A stretch of 10,936 nt of DNA from Candidatus Altimarinota bacterium. Its GTDB lineage: Bacteria; Patescibacteriota; Gracilibacteria; UBA4473. The notes beneath the pieces were generated by a model. The model had not been told where the DNA came from. It did not search any database and saw only the letters and a program-made list of their open reading frames with translations. Below, in pieces: positions 1 through 6,756 of the stretch. The position numbers and the translations under genes are program-made. The stretch lies in NCBI GenBank assembly GCA_020629095.1, contig JAHDDZ010000023.1, positions 1 to 10,936 of the forward strand. The letters run 5' to 3'. The first letter of the stretch is position 1; every line of letters begins with the position of its first letter.

Positions 1-42
1 CCAGTAATACAGAAACCCTTTCTGGTCGTGCGTCCGAAGTGA
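1..42 (+). other. Possible 3' end of a rightward gene cut by the window edge
   Basis: Frame 1 reads PVIQKPFLVVRPK and stops with TGA at 40-42, which looks like a plausible protein C-terminus. Frame 3 is also open (SNTETLSGRASEVKESF...) until TAG at 87-89, but it would overlap the leftward gene that ends at 54. A run of six T at 50-55 follows a weak imperfect hairpin (18-22 with 41-45). Too little sequence is present to choose a frame or name a product. Confidence 0.25.
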
Positions 43-53
43 AAGAGAGTTTT

Positions 54-623
54 TTAATTTATATGCTTCTCTATTTTGCTTATTAGGCTATCAATTTCTT
101 TTTTTACTGTTTCTATATTAGATAATAGTAATCCTTCTTTATATACTTTCCCTTCTTTTTCCTCAACAAGAGGTTCACCACTAATATAGATTTTATTTGG
201 CTTTACATCTAAAACAACATTTTCACTTGCCTTTATTTCATCGATTGTTGAATTATTAGGAAAGCGCCCTTTTGCAATTACTAAATTTCTATCTTTTGTT
301 AATCTTAATAAATGTGATTTATACTTTATTTTTAGCTTTGTCTTAGGCTCTGCTTCTCTGTTATCTACTTGCTCTAGGTCATTCAGAACAACAGTAAAAT
401 CATCTATTAACTTAGAAGCACTATTTACAAGGTATTCTCTAATTTCTTTTTCTTTTTGAAGTTCAATTTTTTCACTTCTTTTTTGATTTATATCAGTTTC
501 TATTTCTGGCATTAGTTTATCCATTTCACTTTTTATGTTTTCTAAAACTCTTTTCTTTTTCCTCTCAGCTATTTCTTCTATACTTTTCTGTATTAAGTGC
601 CTTTGGAGCTTCTTGAAAAACAA
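54..623 (-). CDS. Hypothetical AT-rich coiled-coil-like protein
   Basis: I do not recognise this 189-residue protein. The first 80 or so residues are very rich in Lys, Glu, Ile and Leu with few helix breakers (for example KSIEEIAERKKKRVLENIKSEMDKL), suggesting a long charged helix or coiled coil. The middle (about 90-160) looks like alternating beta strands (NLVIAKGRF, NVVLDVKPNKIYISGEPLV), and the C-terminus is helical again. No signal peptide or membrane segment is seen, so it is probably cytoplasmic. The start is uncertain: the only in-frame initiation codon near the 5' end is TTG at 623, with no ribosome site. A much better start context, a TATAAT box six bases before an ATG at 663, is one frame off (see findings). 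The DNA is visibly AT-richer than its neighbours: 181-240 holds 15 G/C of 60, against 29 of 60 at 901-960 in alaS. This suggests separate ancestry or recent arrival. Confidence 0.6.
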   Translation of the reverse strand: MFFKKLQRHLIQKSIEEIAERKKKRVLENIKSEMDKLMPEIETDINQKRSEKIELQKEKEIREYLVNSASKLIDDFTVVLNDLEQVDNREAEPKTKLKIKYKSHLLRLTKDRNLVIAKGRFPNNSTIDEIKASENVVLDVKPNKIYISGEPLVEEKEGKVYKEGLLLSNIETVKKEIDSLISKIEKHIN

Positions 624-669
624 AGCGAGAGGGGGTCGATTGTAGTTTGTAGAGTAATTTCATCAGACC

Positions 670-678
670 ATTATAGCA
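670..678 (-). promoter_or_regulatory. Extended -10 promoter pointing left
   Basis: On the minus strand this reads TGCTATAAT, a perfect -10 hexamer (675 to 670) with the TG of an extended -10 element. No good -35 is visible at 17 bases, which is tolerable for extended -10 promoters. Transcription should begin near 663, where an ATG follows the hexamer after exactly six bases. It would transcribe the leftward hypothetical gene. Confidence 0.6.
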
Positions 679-701
679 CAAAACCACAGAAAAAGAAAGC
701 A

Positions 702-729
702 TTTACACGGGCAATTTATTTACTACAAT
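702..729 (+). promoter_or_regulatory. alaS operon promoter, predicted leaderless
   Basis: TTTACA (702-707), a 16-base spacer and TACAAT (724-729) form a sigma70-like promoter. Only six bases (AACCGC) separate the -10 box from the alaS ATG at 736, so the expected transcription start coincides with the start codon and the mRNA would carry no 5' leader or Shine-Dalgarno site. Confidence 0.65.
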
Positions 730-735
730 AACCGC

Positions 736-2517
736 ATGCAACAGATTACCACTGATTGGCTGCGCGAAAAATGGAAGGCATTTTGGAAGGAAAAAGGTCA
801 TGCCATAATCCCCTCTGCCAGTGTGCTGCCCGAAAATGACCCAACAGCGCTGTTTCACAATAGCGGAATGCACCCCCTTGTGCCATACCTGAGCGGCGAG
901 CCACATCCAGCCGGAACGCGTCTGGCAAACAGTCAAAAGTGCATTCGCACAATTGATATTGATGAGGTGGGTGATGCGACTCATTTGACCTTTTTTGAGA
1001 TGCTCGGAAACTGGTCTCTTGGTGACTTTTTTAAGCACGAACAGATTGGGTGGAGTTTTGAGTTTTTGACAGATGAGTTGAATTTGCCCCTTGAAAAGCT
1101 GGCCTTTAGCGTTTTTGCCGGGGACGAAAACGCTCCCCGCGATAGCGAGGCGGCTGCCAGATGGAAAGAATTAGGCGTGCCAGAAAATCGAATTGCATAC
1201 CTTCCTATCAGTGAAAACTGGTGGGCAAAAGGTGACACGGGGCTATGTGGCCCAGACACAGAAATGTTTTATTGGACGGGCGAAAGCCCAGCACCGGCGT
1301 CGTTTCAAGACACACATGAAGACGAGCGATGGGTGGAAATCTGGAATGACGTATTTATGCAATTTGACCGAAAAGAGGATGGCACATTGGTTGATTTGCC
1401 AAGTAAAAATATTGATACAGGCATGGGGCTAGAGCGAACGGTGGCAGTTTTAAATGGCAAAAAATCGGTCTATGAAACAGATGCATTTGTGGATATTTTG
1501 GCGGTTATTGCAGCTATGGCGAATGATACCTCGTTGGCAAAAAACCCGAATCAGCAGACCGAAAAAGGAAACAGTGCGCGCATTATCGCTGATCATATTC
1601 GCACAGCCGTTGTGCTGATTGCAGATAGAGTTCTGCCAAGTAACACCGATCAGGGATACATCCTTCGGCGACTTCTTCGGAGAGCTATTCGCCATGGGCG
1701 AAAGCTGGGCATTAATCAAGATTTTACAGTGGATATTGCTGCCGCTGCAATTGCTAAATTGAGCAGCGCTTTCCCTGAAATAAAAAGCAAAAGTGAGGGA
1801 ATAAAAACAGCACTACAAACAGAAGAACAGCAGTTTAGCAGCACCCTCTCTAAAGGCGAAAAAGAATTTTTAAAACTACTAGCAGCCACTAGCAATATCA
1901 CAGGTGAGGGGGCATTTTACCTCTATGAAACCTATGGATTCCCCATTGAAATGACAGAGGAGCTAGCAGTAGAAAAGGGAATTACAGTAGATAGGTCTGG
2001 TTTTGAAACTGCCATGAAGGCACATCAGGCAAAGAGTCGAGAGGGTGCTGCGCAAAAGTTTGCTGGCGGTCTGGCAGATGATAGCACTGAAACAACAAAT
2101 CTTCATACGGCAACGCACCTGATGCACGCTGGACTGCGAAAAGTACTGGGTGACCATGTATCTCAGCGAGGGAGCAACATTACTCCAGAGCGATTGCGGT
2201 TTGATTTTGGGCACCCAGAAAAGGTAATGCCAGAGCAGATTGCAGCGGTTGAAGAATATGTAAATGCAGCAATTGCTGCAGATGTTGAAATTAGCTGGAG
2301 CGAAATGCAAACAGATGAGGCTTTTGCCAGTGGGGCACTTGGGTTTTTTGGGCATAAATATGGCGACCGCGTGAAGGTATACGCCATGGGTGAGTGGAGC
2401 CGCGAAATCTGTGGTGGTCCACATGCAGAGCGCACCGGCGAGTTGGGCACATTTAAGATCAAAAAAGAACAAAGTGCATCAAAAGGCGTTCGCCGCATTA
2501 AGGCCATTCTATCATGA
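736..2517 (+). CDS. alaS: Alanyl-tRNA synthetase, minimal form
   Basis: Charges tRNA-Ala with alanine in the cytoplasm (class II synthetase). Residues 1-240 are the catalytic core: the FHNSGMHPL motif near 40-48, the THLTFFEMLGNWSLGDFFK motif at 82-100, GLCGPDTEM at 169-177, and motif 3 DTGMGLER at 227-234. The tRNA-recognition helical region follows (RIIADHIRTAVVLIADRVLPS, RRLLRRAIRHGRKLG). The editing-site metal ligands are kept: HTATH at 457-461 and CGGPH at 559-563. At 593 residues it is far shorter than the usual 850-900. Only about 25 residues separate the helical domain (ends near 431) from HTATH, so the beta-barrel part of the editing domain with its usual AESGGQ-type motif is absent. 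The protein ends right after GVRRIKAILS, so the DHHA1/C-Ala tail is absent too. Both absences fit the compact AlaRS of CPR bacteria rather than a frameshift, because no remnant follows. First gene of a four-gene operon; its stop overlaps the next start (ATGA). Confidence 0.96.
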   Translation: MQQITTDWLREKWKAFWKEKGHAIIPSASVLPENDPTALFHNSGMHPLVPYLSGEPHPAGTRLANSQKCIRTIDIDEVGDATHLTFFEMLGNWSLGDFFKHEQIGWSFEFLTDELNLPLEKLAFSVFAGDENAPRDSEAAARWKELGVPENRIAYLPISENWWAKGDTGLCGPDTEMFYWTGESPAPASFQDTHEDERWVEIWNDVFMQFDRKEDGTLVDLPSKNIDTGMGLERTVAVLNGKKSVYETDAFVDILAVIAAMANDTSLAKNPNQQTEKGNSARIIADHIRTAVVLIADRVLPSNTDQGYILRRLLRRAIRHGRKLGINQDFTVDIAAAAIAKLSSAFPEIKSKSEGIKTALQTEEQQFSSTLSKGEKEFLKLLAATSNITGEGAFYLYETYGFPIEMTEELAVEKGITVDRSGFETAMKAHQAKSREGAAQKFAGGLADDSTETTNLHTATHLMHAGLRKVLGDHVSQRGSNITPERLRFDFGHPEKVMPEQIAAVEEYVNAAIAADVEISWSEMQTDEAFASGALGFFGHKYGDRVKVYAMGEWSREICGGPHAERTGELGTFKIKKEQSASKGVRRIKAILS

Positions 2518-2930
2518 AATATATACTCCCCATTTTGGCTTTTTTGCTTCTTAGTTGTGGCACTAACACAACAGAAAAAATAAGCATTTCTGAGATAGAG
2601 CCCAAAGTAGAAATGCCTATTGTAGAGGGAGAAGCTAAGCCAGAACCAATTGAGGTGACATATTCGCCGCAAAACCAGTTTGACAGTGCTAACTGGCTTG
2701 CTGATATGGAGGGGCTAACGCGATATGAAATGCATCAAGATTTAATTAAAAACCACCTGCGTCGTGGTATGGCAAAAGCGTCTTTGGAGTCACTTGTCGG
2801 TGCACTCACCTGTAATAATGAAAACCACTGCCAGGTACCACTTGGAGCTATTCCAAACACGGCCGAGCAGCACTTTGTGCACTTTGAGCTTGACGCAGAT
2901 GATAGGTATGTTCGCACAATTGTGCGATGA
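2514..2930 (+). CDS. Small exported lipoprotein, SmpA/OmlA-like pattern
   Basis: A 138-residue protein with a short lipoprotein signal peptide: MKY, a hydrophobic stretch, then the lipobox LLSC with Cys15 as the predicted lipidated residue. Residues 18-55 are a Pro/Glu-rich linker. The globular part from about 60 (ANWLADMEGLTRYEMHQDLIKNHLRRGMAKASLESLVGAL) follows the 'R-x-x-M-x-x-D-L-hydrophobic-x-x-x-L-x-x-G-M-x-x-x-x-V/L-x-x-L-x-G' pattern of small SmpA/OmlA-like (BLIP-fold) lipoproteins. It ends with a predicted beta hairpin, HFVHFELDADDRYVRTIVR. Two cysteines (CNNENHC) could form a disulfide outside the membrane. Family resemblance is from memory and only moderate; the exact role is unknown. 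It starts inside the alaS stop codon and ends inside the transporter start (both ATGA), so it should be co-translated with the operon. Confidence 0.8.
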   Translation: MKYILPILAFLLLSCGTNTTEKISISEIEPKVEMPIVEGEAKPEPIEVTYSPQNQFDSANWLADMEGLTRYEMHQDLIKNHLRRGMAKASLESLVGALTCNNENHCQVPLGAIPNTAEQHFVHFELDADDRYVRTIVR

Positions 2931-3793
2931 TTTCCAACCACACAAAAGGTCTTGCCTATAGTCATATAGCAGCATTGCTGCTTTCGTTTCCGGCACTCTT
3001 TGCGAAGTCAATGCAGCTGGCGGCCCCCGCCATTATCTTTTGGAGACTGCTCGTTGCTGGTTTGGTGTTGCTGCTGGTGGCACACTTGCAGGGTCACTTA
3101 AAGTATATAACAAGAGAGCAATGGAAGCGATACATGCTCACGGGGATGATCATGGCAATCCACTGGGTATGCTTTTTTGAAGCCATTCAGCGCAGCACGG
3201 CCATTACTGGTCAGGTGCTGATGGCAGCCGTTCCACTAACTGTTTTGGCTATTGAGCCACTTTTTTATGGTGAAAAGTACACATGGCAAAAATCCCTTTT
3301 GTCGATTGGCGGGTTTGTTGGGGTCATGCTTGTTATTCTCTCACAGTCAGAAGATATGACCATCCCACTAGAGGCAATGGCCTATGGGCTTGCCTCGCTT
3401 TTGGGGGTTTCTGCCTTTTCGCTGCTTAACCGAAAAAATGTACGCGAGCGGCATGCTATTGGGGTTATGGCTATCCAGGTTAGTATTGGCTTTTTGGTGG
3501 TTGGGCTTATGCGCATTTTTCTGTTTACAGATATAAACTTTACACCAACGCCGCACGAGTGGGGGCTAATATTTCTTTTAGGGACCGTGTTTACGGCCGT
3601 GGCCCATACGCTTTATAGTGCATCATATAAGTTTATCAGTGTACAACTTGCTTCGGTTGCGATGAATTTGGAGCTGCTGTATTTGGCTTTCATGGCTTAT
3701 TTTTTCTTTTCTGAGCCGGTCACGTGGGTTACTATTTTGGGCTCGATTATTGTGCTTTTTTGTGCATTTTCAGTGTCTCGCATCCGCTCATGA
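2927..3793 (+). CDS. EamA-family (DMT superfamily) membrane transporter
   Basis: A 288-residue integral membrane protein with about ten hydrophobic segments in two halves (roughly 8-140 and 150-285), the usual size and layout of EamA/RhaT-like drug/metabolite transporters. Family hallmarks are FWRLLVAGLVLLLVA near 38-52 in the first repeat, AIQRSTAITGQVLMAAVPLTVLAIEPLFYGEKYT at 86-119, and in the second half GTVFTAVAHTLYSASYKFISVQLASVAMNLELLYLAFMAYFFFSEPVT, where the E/P before the last helix is typical. Substrates of the family are diverse (amino acids, nucleotides, drugs), and the sequence does not tell which is carried here. The start overlaps the lipoprotein stop as ATGA, and the stop overlaps the murC start the same way. 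Placement between alaS and murC makes a link to amino acid or cell-wall precursor traffic imaginable, but that is inference. Confidence 0.9.
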   Translation: MISNHTKGLAYSHIAALLLSFPALFAKSMQLAAPAIIFWRLLVAGLVLLLVAHLQGHLKYITREQWKRYMLTGMIMAIHWVCFFEAIQRSTAITGQVLMAAVPLTVLAIEPLFYGEKYTWQKSLLSIGGFVGVMLVILSQSEDMTIPLEAMAYGLASLLGVSAFSLLNRKNVRERHAIGVMAIQVSIGFLVVGLMRIFLFTDINFTPTPHEWGLIFLLGTVFTAVAHTLYSASYKFISVQLASVAMNLELLYLAFMAYFFFSEPVTWVTILGSIIVLFCAFSVSRIRS

Positions 3794-5058
3794 ATATCCA
3801 CATTGTCGGCATTGGCGGAATAGGAACCAGTGGTCTGGCGCAGTTTTTGGTGCACTTGAAGCATCGGGTTACTGGTTCAAATATGGGCAAAACAGAGGGA
3901 ACGCGACTGCTTGAAAAGACTAAAATAGACCATCAAACAGAGCATGATGCTAATTTGGTTACACCAGATATTGACTTGGTTTTATACTCAGAAGCAGTGC
4001 CAAAAACCAATCCAGAGCGACTTCGGGCTGATGAATTAAAGATTCCCCAAAAGTCATATTTTGAGTATTTAGGGGAACTCTCTGCAGCGTATAAAACCAT
4101 TGCAGTCGTGGGAACCCATGGTAAAACAACCACAGTTGGATTGCTTGCCAGTGGGCTTGTGGCAGCCGGTGTCGCTCCAAATGTGCTCATGGGGGCGGCA
4201 AACCCTATTTTATCTGGGGGGAACTTTCACATGGGGCGTTCTGATTGGCTGATTGTAGAAGCCTGTGAGTACCGTGAAAACTTTCGTACGCTGCAGCCAG
4301 AAATAGTCTTGCTGACCGACATTGAGCTTGATCATACAGATTATTATACGAGTCTAGATCAATATCTTTCAGCTATAAAAAAAGTAATAGGGAAGGCGAA
4401 AATTATCATTTGTCACAAGGGCGCGCGCAACACATCCGCATTACTGGGGGGGTTTTCTGGGGCGGTGATTTATACTGATAAAACAGCGCATTTTAATCTG
4501 CAAATTCCGGGAGAGTATAATCAAGAAAATGCCCGATTGGCAATGGCCGCTGCACATGAAATGGGAAATATCGATGCTGCACTTGTTACAAAAGGGATCG
4601 AGAGCTACTCCGGTGGAAGTCGTCGCCAGCAGTACCTAGGACAGCACAGTGGCCTGCACGTATACGACGATTATGGACATCACCCAACTGAGATTTCCCT
4701 GACGGCAGCAGCTATTCACTCTTTGCACCCAGGGGCACGGCTTGGCCTCATTTTTGAGCCACACCAGCACGCACGCACCATCTCATTTTTTAATGATTTT
4801 CTAAAAAGTTTCACAGTGGCCGATGCCGTTGCGCTGTGGCCAATTTATGCTGCCAGAGACTCAGCCGAGGATAAGCAGTTTACCATACACGAGTTTATCA
4901 AAAAAGACGCACAATTGTGCGTCGTAGAAACCCCAGAAAGTGCATATGATTGGGCAAAAAATGAACTAACAGAGGGCGATGTTTTGCTGTTCATGGGGGC
5001 TGGGGTAATCGACCAAGTAGCGCAAAAAGTAGTTGCGTTGCTGCAAAGCTCTGAATAG
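3790..5058 (+). CDS. murC: UDP-N-acetylmuramate--L-alanine ligase
   Basis: Cytoplasmic ATP-dependent ligase that adds L-alanine to UDP-MurNAc, the first peptide step of peptidoglycan synthesis. Seen in order: the N-terminal nucleotide-binding GIGGIGTSGLAQFL (7-20); the ATP P-loop GTHGKTTT (108-115); EACEYRENF (157-165) and TDIELDHTDYY (176-186) of the central domain; SGGSRRQQYLG (274-284), matching the family 'GxxRR' element; and the MurC hallmark YDDYGHHPTEI (292-302), followed by FEPHQHAR (322-329). It is 422 residues, somewhat shorter than the usual 450-490, with no key motif missing. ATG at 3790 is chosen because it gives the canonical N-terminus and overlaps the transporter stop as ATGA; the reading frame is open further upstream (to 3724) but that part has no MurC similarity. 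MurC rather than Mpl or MurD is favoured by the GHHPTE motif plus EACEYR. Confidence 0.94.
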   Translation: MNIHIVGIGGIGTSGLAQFLVHLKHRVTGSNMGKTEGTRLLEKTKIDHQTEHDANLVTPDIDLVLYSEAVPKTNPERLRADELKIPQKSYFEYLGELSAAYKTIAVVGTHGKTTTVGLLASGLVAAGVAPNVLMGAANPILSGGNFHMGRSDWLIVEACEYRENFRTLQPEIVLLTDIELDHTDYYTSLDQYLSAIKKVIGKAKIIICHKGARNTSALLGGFSGAVIYTDKTAHFNLQIPGEYNQENARLAMAAAHEMGNIDAALVTKGIESYSGGSRRQQYLGQHSGLHVYDDYGHHPTEISLTAAAIHSLHPGARLGLIFEPHQHARTISFFNDFLKSFTVADAVALWPIYAARDSAEDKQFTIHEFIKKDAQLCVVETPESAYDWAKNELTEGDVLLFMGAGVIDQVAQKVVALLQSSE

Positions 5059-5061
5059 AAT
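5033..5061 (+). promoter_or_regulatory. Promoter of the structured RNA upstream of lysS
   Basis: TTGCGT (5033-5038), a 17-base spacer and TAGAAT (5056-5061) form a good sigma70-like promoter whose -10 box begins on the murC TAG stop codon. The predicted start of transcription is near 5068, just before the 5' strand of the closing stem of the candidate RNA. Confidence 0.6.
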
Positions 5062-5067
5062 AAGGAG

Positions 5068-5226
5068 TGAACGAGCGCGTTCGCATGGCGGCGAGGTCAT
5101 TTTCTCCGTTACCTTCATTCGGGAGCACCAAGAGATCCGTTCGTGGACGGTGATACGGAGCACCCACCTGACACACTGAGGGAACATGACTCGTAAGAAA
5201 ACTGTGTCGGCGCGCTGGTTTTTTTT
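5068..5226 (+). ncRNA. Candidate structured RNA, about 160 nt, possibly 6S-like
   Basis: This 190-base gap between murC and lysS has no convincing ORF and folds by eye into a closed rod. A closing stem pairs 5071-5079 with 5211-5219 (eight of nine pairs, one G-G mismatch; A-U and G-U extend it outward at 5070/5220 and 5069/5221, and two G-U pairs extend it inward). A central hairpin pairs 5104-5109 with 5155-5160 (CTCCGT/ACGGAG), continues as 5111-5113 with 5149-5151, and has an inner TTCG loop (5140-5143). A 3' hairpin pairs 5170-5175 with 5203-5208 (GACACA/TGTGTC). The 3' strand of the closing stem runs into eight T (5219-5226), as at a factor-independent terminator, and a promoter sits just upstream. 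Size, long closing stem and partly open middle recall 6S RNA. The GTTCGCA near the 5' end and CGGCG near the 3' end also occur at similar places in E. coli 6S, but the match is short. T-box (no UGGN bulge motif), SRP RNA, tmRNA and RNase P signatures are not seen. It might instead be a lysS leader. Confidence 0.6.
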
Positions 5227-5250
5227 AGTTCTTTGTGTACCATAAATACC

Positions 5251-6756
5251 ATGAAGCCACTTGATACTACGCATCCACTTGTCGCTGAACGCTTGAAAAA
5301 ACGAGAAAAATGGAAAGAGCTCGGATTTGATTATCCGACAAAATTTGACCGAACACATACTGCATCGGAGGCAAAAATAGAAATAGAAGCACATGGAACG
5401 CGGGATACAAAATCAGTCATGGCAGACTGTCAGTCTAAAAAAATGGTCTGTGGACGGATAATGCAAATGCGTGATATGGGGAAGTTGATTTTTATGCAAT
5501 TGCGAGATGTTTCAGGGGACTTGCAAATTTGTCTTAGCGAGACGGTCCTCAGTGAGCGTTTTACAGACTGGAAGGGGCTACTAGACCTCGGAGACATTAT
5601 TGGCGTTTCTGGTGAGTTTTTTAGCACAAAGCATGGAGAGCCCAGCTTGATGGCGAGCTCTGTGACACCCCTTTCAAAAGCCCTGAGGCCATTACCAGAG
5701 AAGTTTCACGGGCTTACAGACACCGAGGCGCAGTATCGTCAGCGATACTTAGACCTGGCAACAAACCCAGAAACAGTTAGTCGGTTTCGGTCCCGTAGTC
5801 GGTTTATAAGTGCAGTACGGGAATTTTTAGACGCAAGAGACTTTCTTGAGGTTGAAACGCGGGTTTTGCAACCGCAGGCAGGAGGGGCTATGGCACAGGT
5901 TTTTGAGACCCACCACAATGCGCTTGATAAGGATTTTGCACTGCGAATAGCGCTTGAGCTTGATTTAAAAATGCTTACGGTTGGTGGCTTGGAGAGGGTT
6001 TATGAGATCGGAAAGTGTTTTCGAAATGAGGGCATTGACCCTAGTCACTTACAGGAATTTACTATGTTGGAGTGGTATGCTGCATATGCTGATATCGAGC
6101 AAAATATGAAGTGGTGCAGAGAGATGCTCTTAGAATCTGTTAAAAAGGCATTTGGAAAAACAAGTTTTGAGTTATCCACAAAAGGTGGTGAGCCGCTTTC
6201 AATTGAGCTTTCTGAGGACTGGGAGGTTGAGCGTTTTCCTGATCTGCTTCAACTTTATGCACAATTTGACATGCTTTCTAGTACAAAAAAAGAGGCTAAA
6301 TTGGAATGTGTAAAACTTGGAATGCCAAGTGATGAAGCAGAAAAAATGGGGTATGCAAATCTTTTAGATTTTATTTATAAGAAAACAGCCCGTCCACATC
6401 TTCTAAAACCTACTTTTGTACTTGATTATCCTGCAGATTTGAAGCCGCTCGCGCGGCCAAATGGTGACGGAACAGCTAGTTGCTATCAATTGCTGATTGG
6501 TGGTTGGGAGGTGGTGAATGCCTATGGAGAGCTAGTTGATCCAACTATTCAGAGAGAATTGTTGAAAACTCAAGCAGCGGCAAAGGCCGCTGGAGACGTG
6601 GAGGCCATGAATGTGGATAACTCATTTTTGGCTGCTATGGAGCACGGAATGCTGATTCAAACAGGTTTTGGAATGGGGATAGATAGAATAGTTGCTCTTT
6701 TTTCGGGGCAATCAAATCTTAAGGACGTTGTGTTCTTCCCCATGATGAAGGAGTGA
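5251..6756 (+). CDS. lysS: Lysyl-tRNA synthetase, class II
   Basis: Attaches lysine to tRNA-Lys in the cytoplasm. From ATG 5251 the protein has 501 residues, the usual length. An N-terminal helix is followed by the OB-fold anticodon-binding domain (about 65-145: CGRIMQMRDMGKLIFMQLRDVSGDLQ). The class II core carries motif 1 around 180-205 (RSRFISAVREFLDARDFLEVET), GGAMAQVFETHHNALD (211-226), motif 2 FRNEGIDPSHLQEFTMLEWYAAYAD (257-281), NAYGELVDP (423-431) and motif 3 GFGMGIDRIVALF (472-484). The OB domain rules out EpmA/GenX. Departures from the common sequence: SHLQEF where most have RHNPEF, LELDLK where most have PELYLK, and HGMLIQT where most have YGMPPTG. The first is, as I recall, usual in CPR enzymes. 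An upstream in-frame TTG (5233) is less likely because it lies in the apparent promoter/terminator region. TACCAT (5238-5243), seven bases before the ATG, is a possible -10 box for a leaderless start, without a clear -35. Confidence 0.95.
   Translation: MKPLDTTHPLVAERLKKREKWKELGFDYPTKFDRTHTASEAKIEIEAHGTRDTKSVMADCQSKKMVCGRIMQMRDMGKLIFMQLRDVSGDLQICLSETVLSERFTDWKGLLDLGDIIGVSGEFFSTKHGEPSLMASSVTPLSKALRPLPEKFHGLTDTEAQYRQRYLDLATNPETVSRFRSRSRFISAVREFLDARDFLEVETRVLQPQAGGAMAQVFETHHNALDKDFALRIALELDLKMLTVGGLERVYEIGKCFRNEGIDPSHLQEFTMLEWYAAYADIEQNMKWCREMLLESVKKAFGKTSFELSTKGGEPLSIELSEDWEVERFPDLLQLYAQFDMLSSTKKEAKLECVKLGMPSDEAEKMGYANLLDFIYKKTARPHLLKPTFVLDYPADLKPLARPNGDGTASCYQLLIGGWEVVNAYGELVDPTIQRELLKTQAAAKAAGDVEAMNVDNSFLAAMEHGMLIQTGFGMGIDRIVALFSGQSNLKDVVFFPMMKE

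Noticed and set aside
10..24. Perfect 6-base hairpin CAGAAA-CCC-TTTCTG as a terminator
   Set aside because: No T run follows on either strand, so it is not a convincing intrinsic terminator; the T6 at 50-55 is preceded only by a poor, mismatched stem.
1963..2672. Two overlapping minus-strand frames of 169 codons inside alaS
   Set aside because: They are fully or mainly opposite conserved alaS sequence, rich in Cys and rare combinations, and lack start context: shadows of the real gene.
3724..3789. Upstream extension of murC
   Set aside because: The added residues are the transporter's last helix read in another frame; ATG 3790 gives the canonical MurC N-terminus and an ATGA overlap.
4991..5394. 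Minus-strand reading frames of 61 and 142 codons across the murC-lysS gap
   Set aside because: They lie opposite the structured RNA and the conserved ends of murC and lysS, have no start signals, and look like chance open frames.
5251..6756. T-box riboswitch controlling lysS in the gap before it
   Set aside because: The segment near 5149-5160 (GGTGATACGGAG) faintly recalls the T-box GGTGGTACCGCG, but the UGGN bulge bases that pair with the tRNA end are missing and no Stem I or AG bulge pattern is visible.
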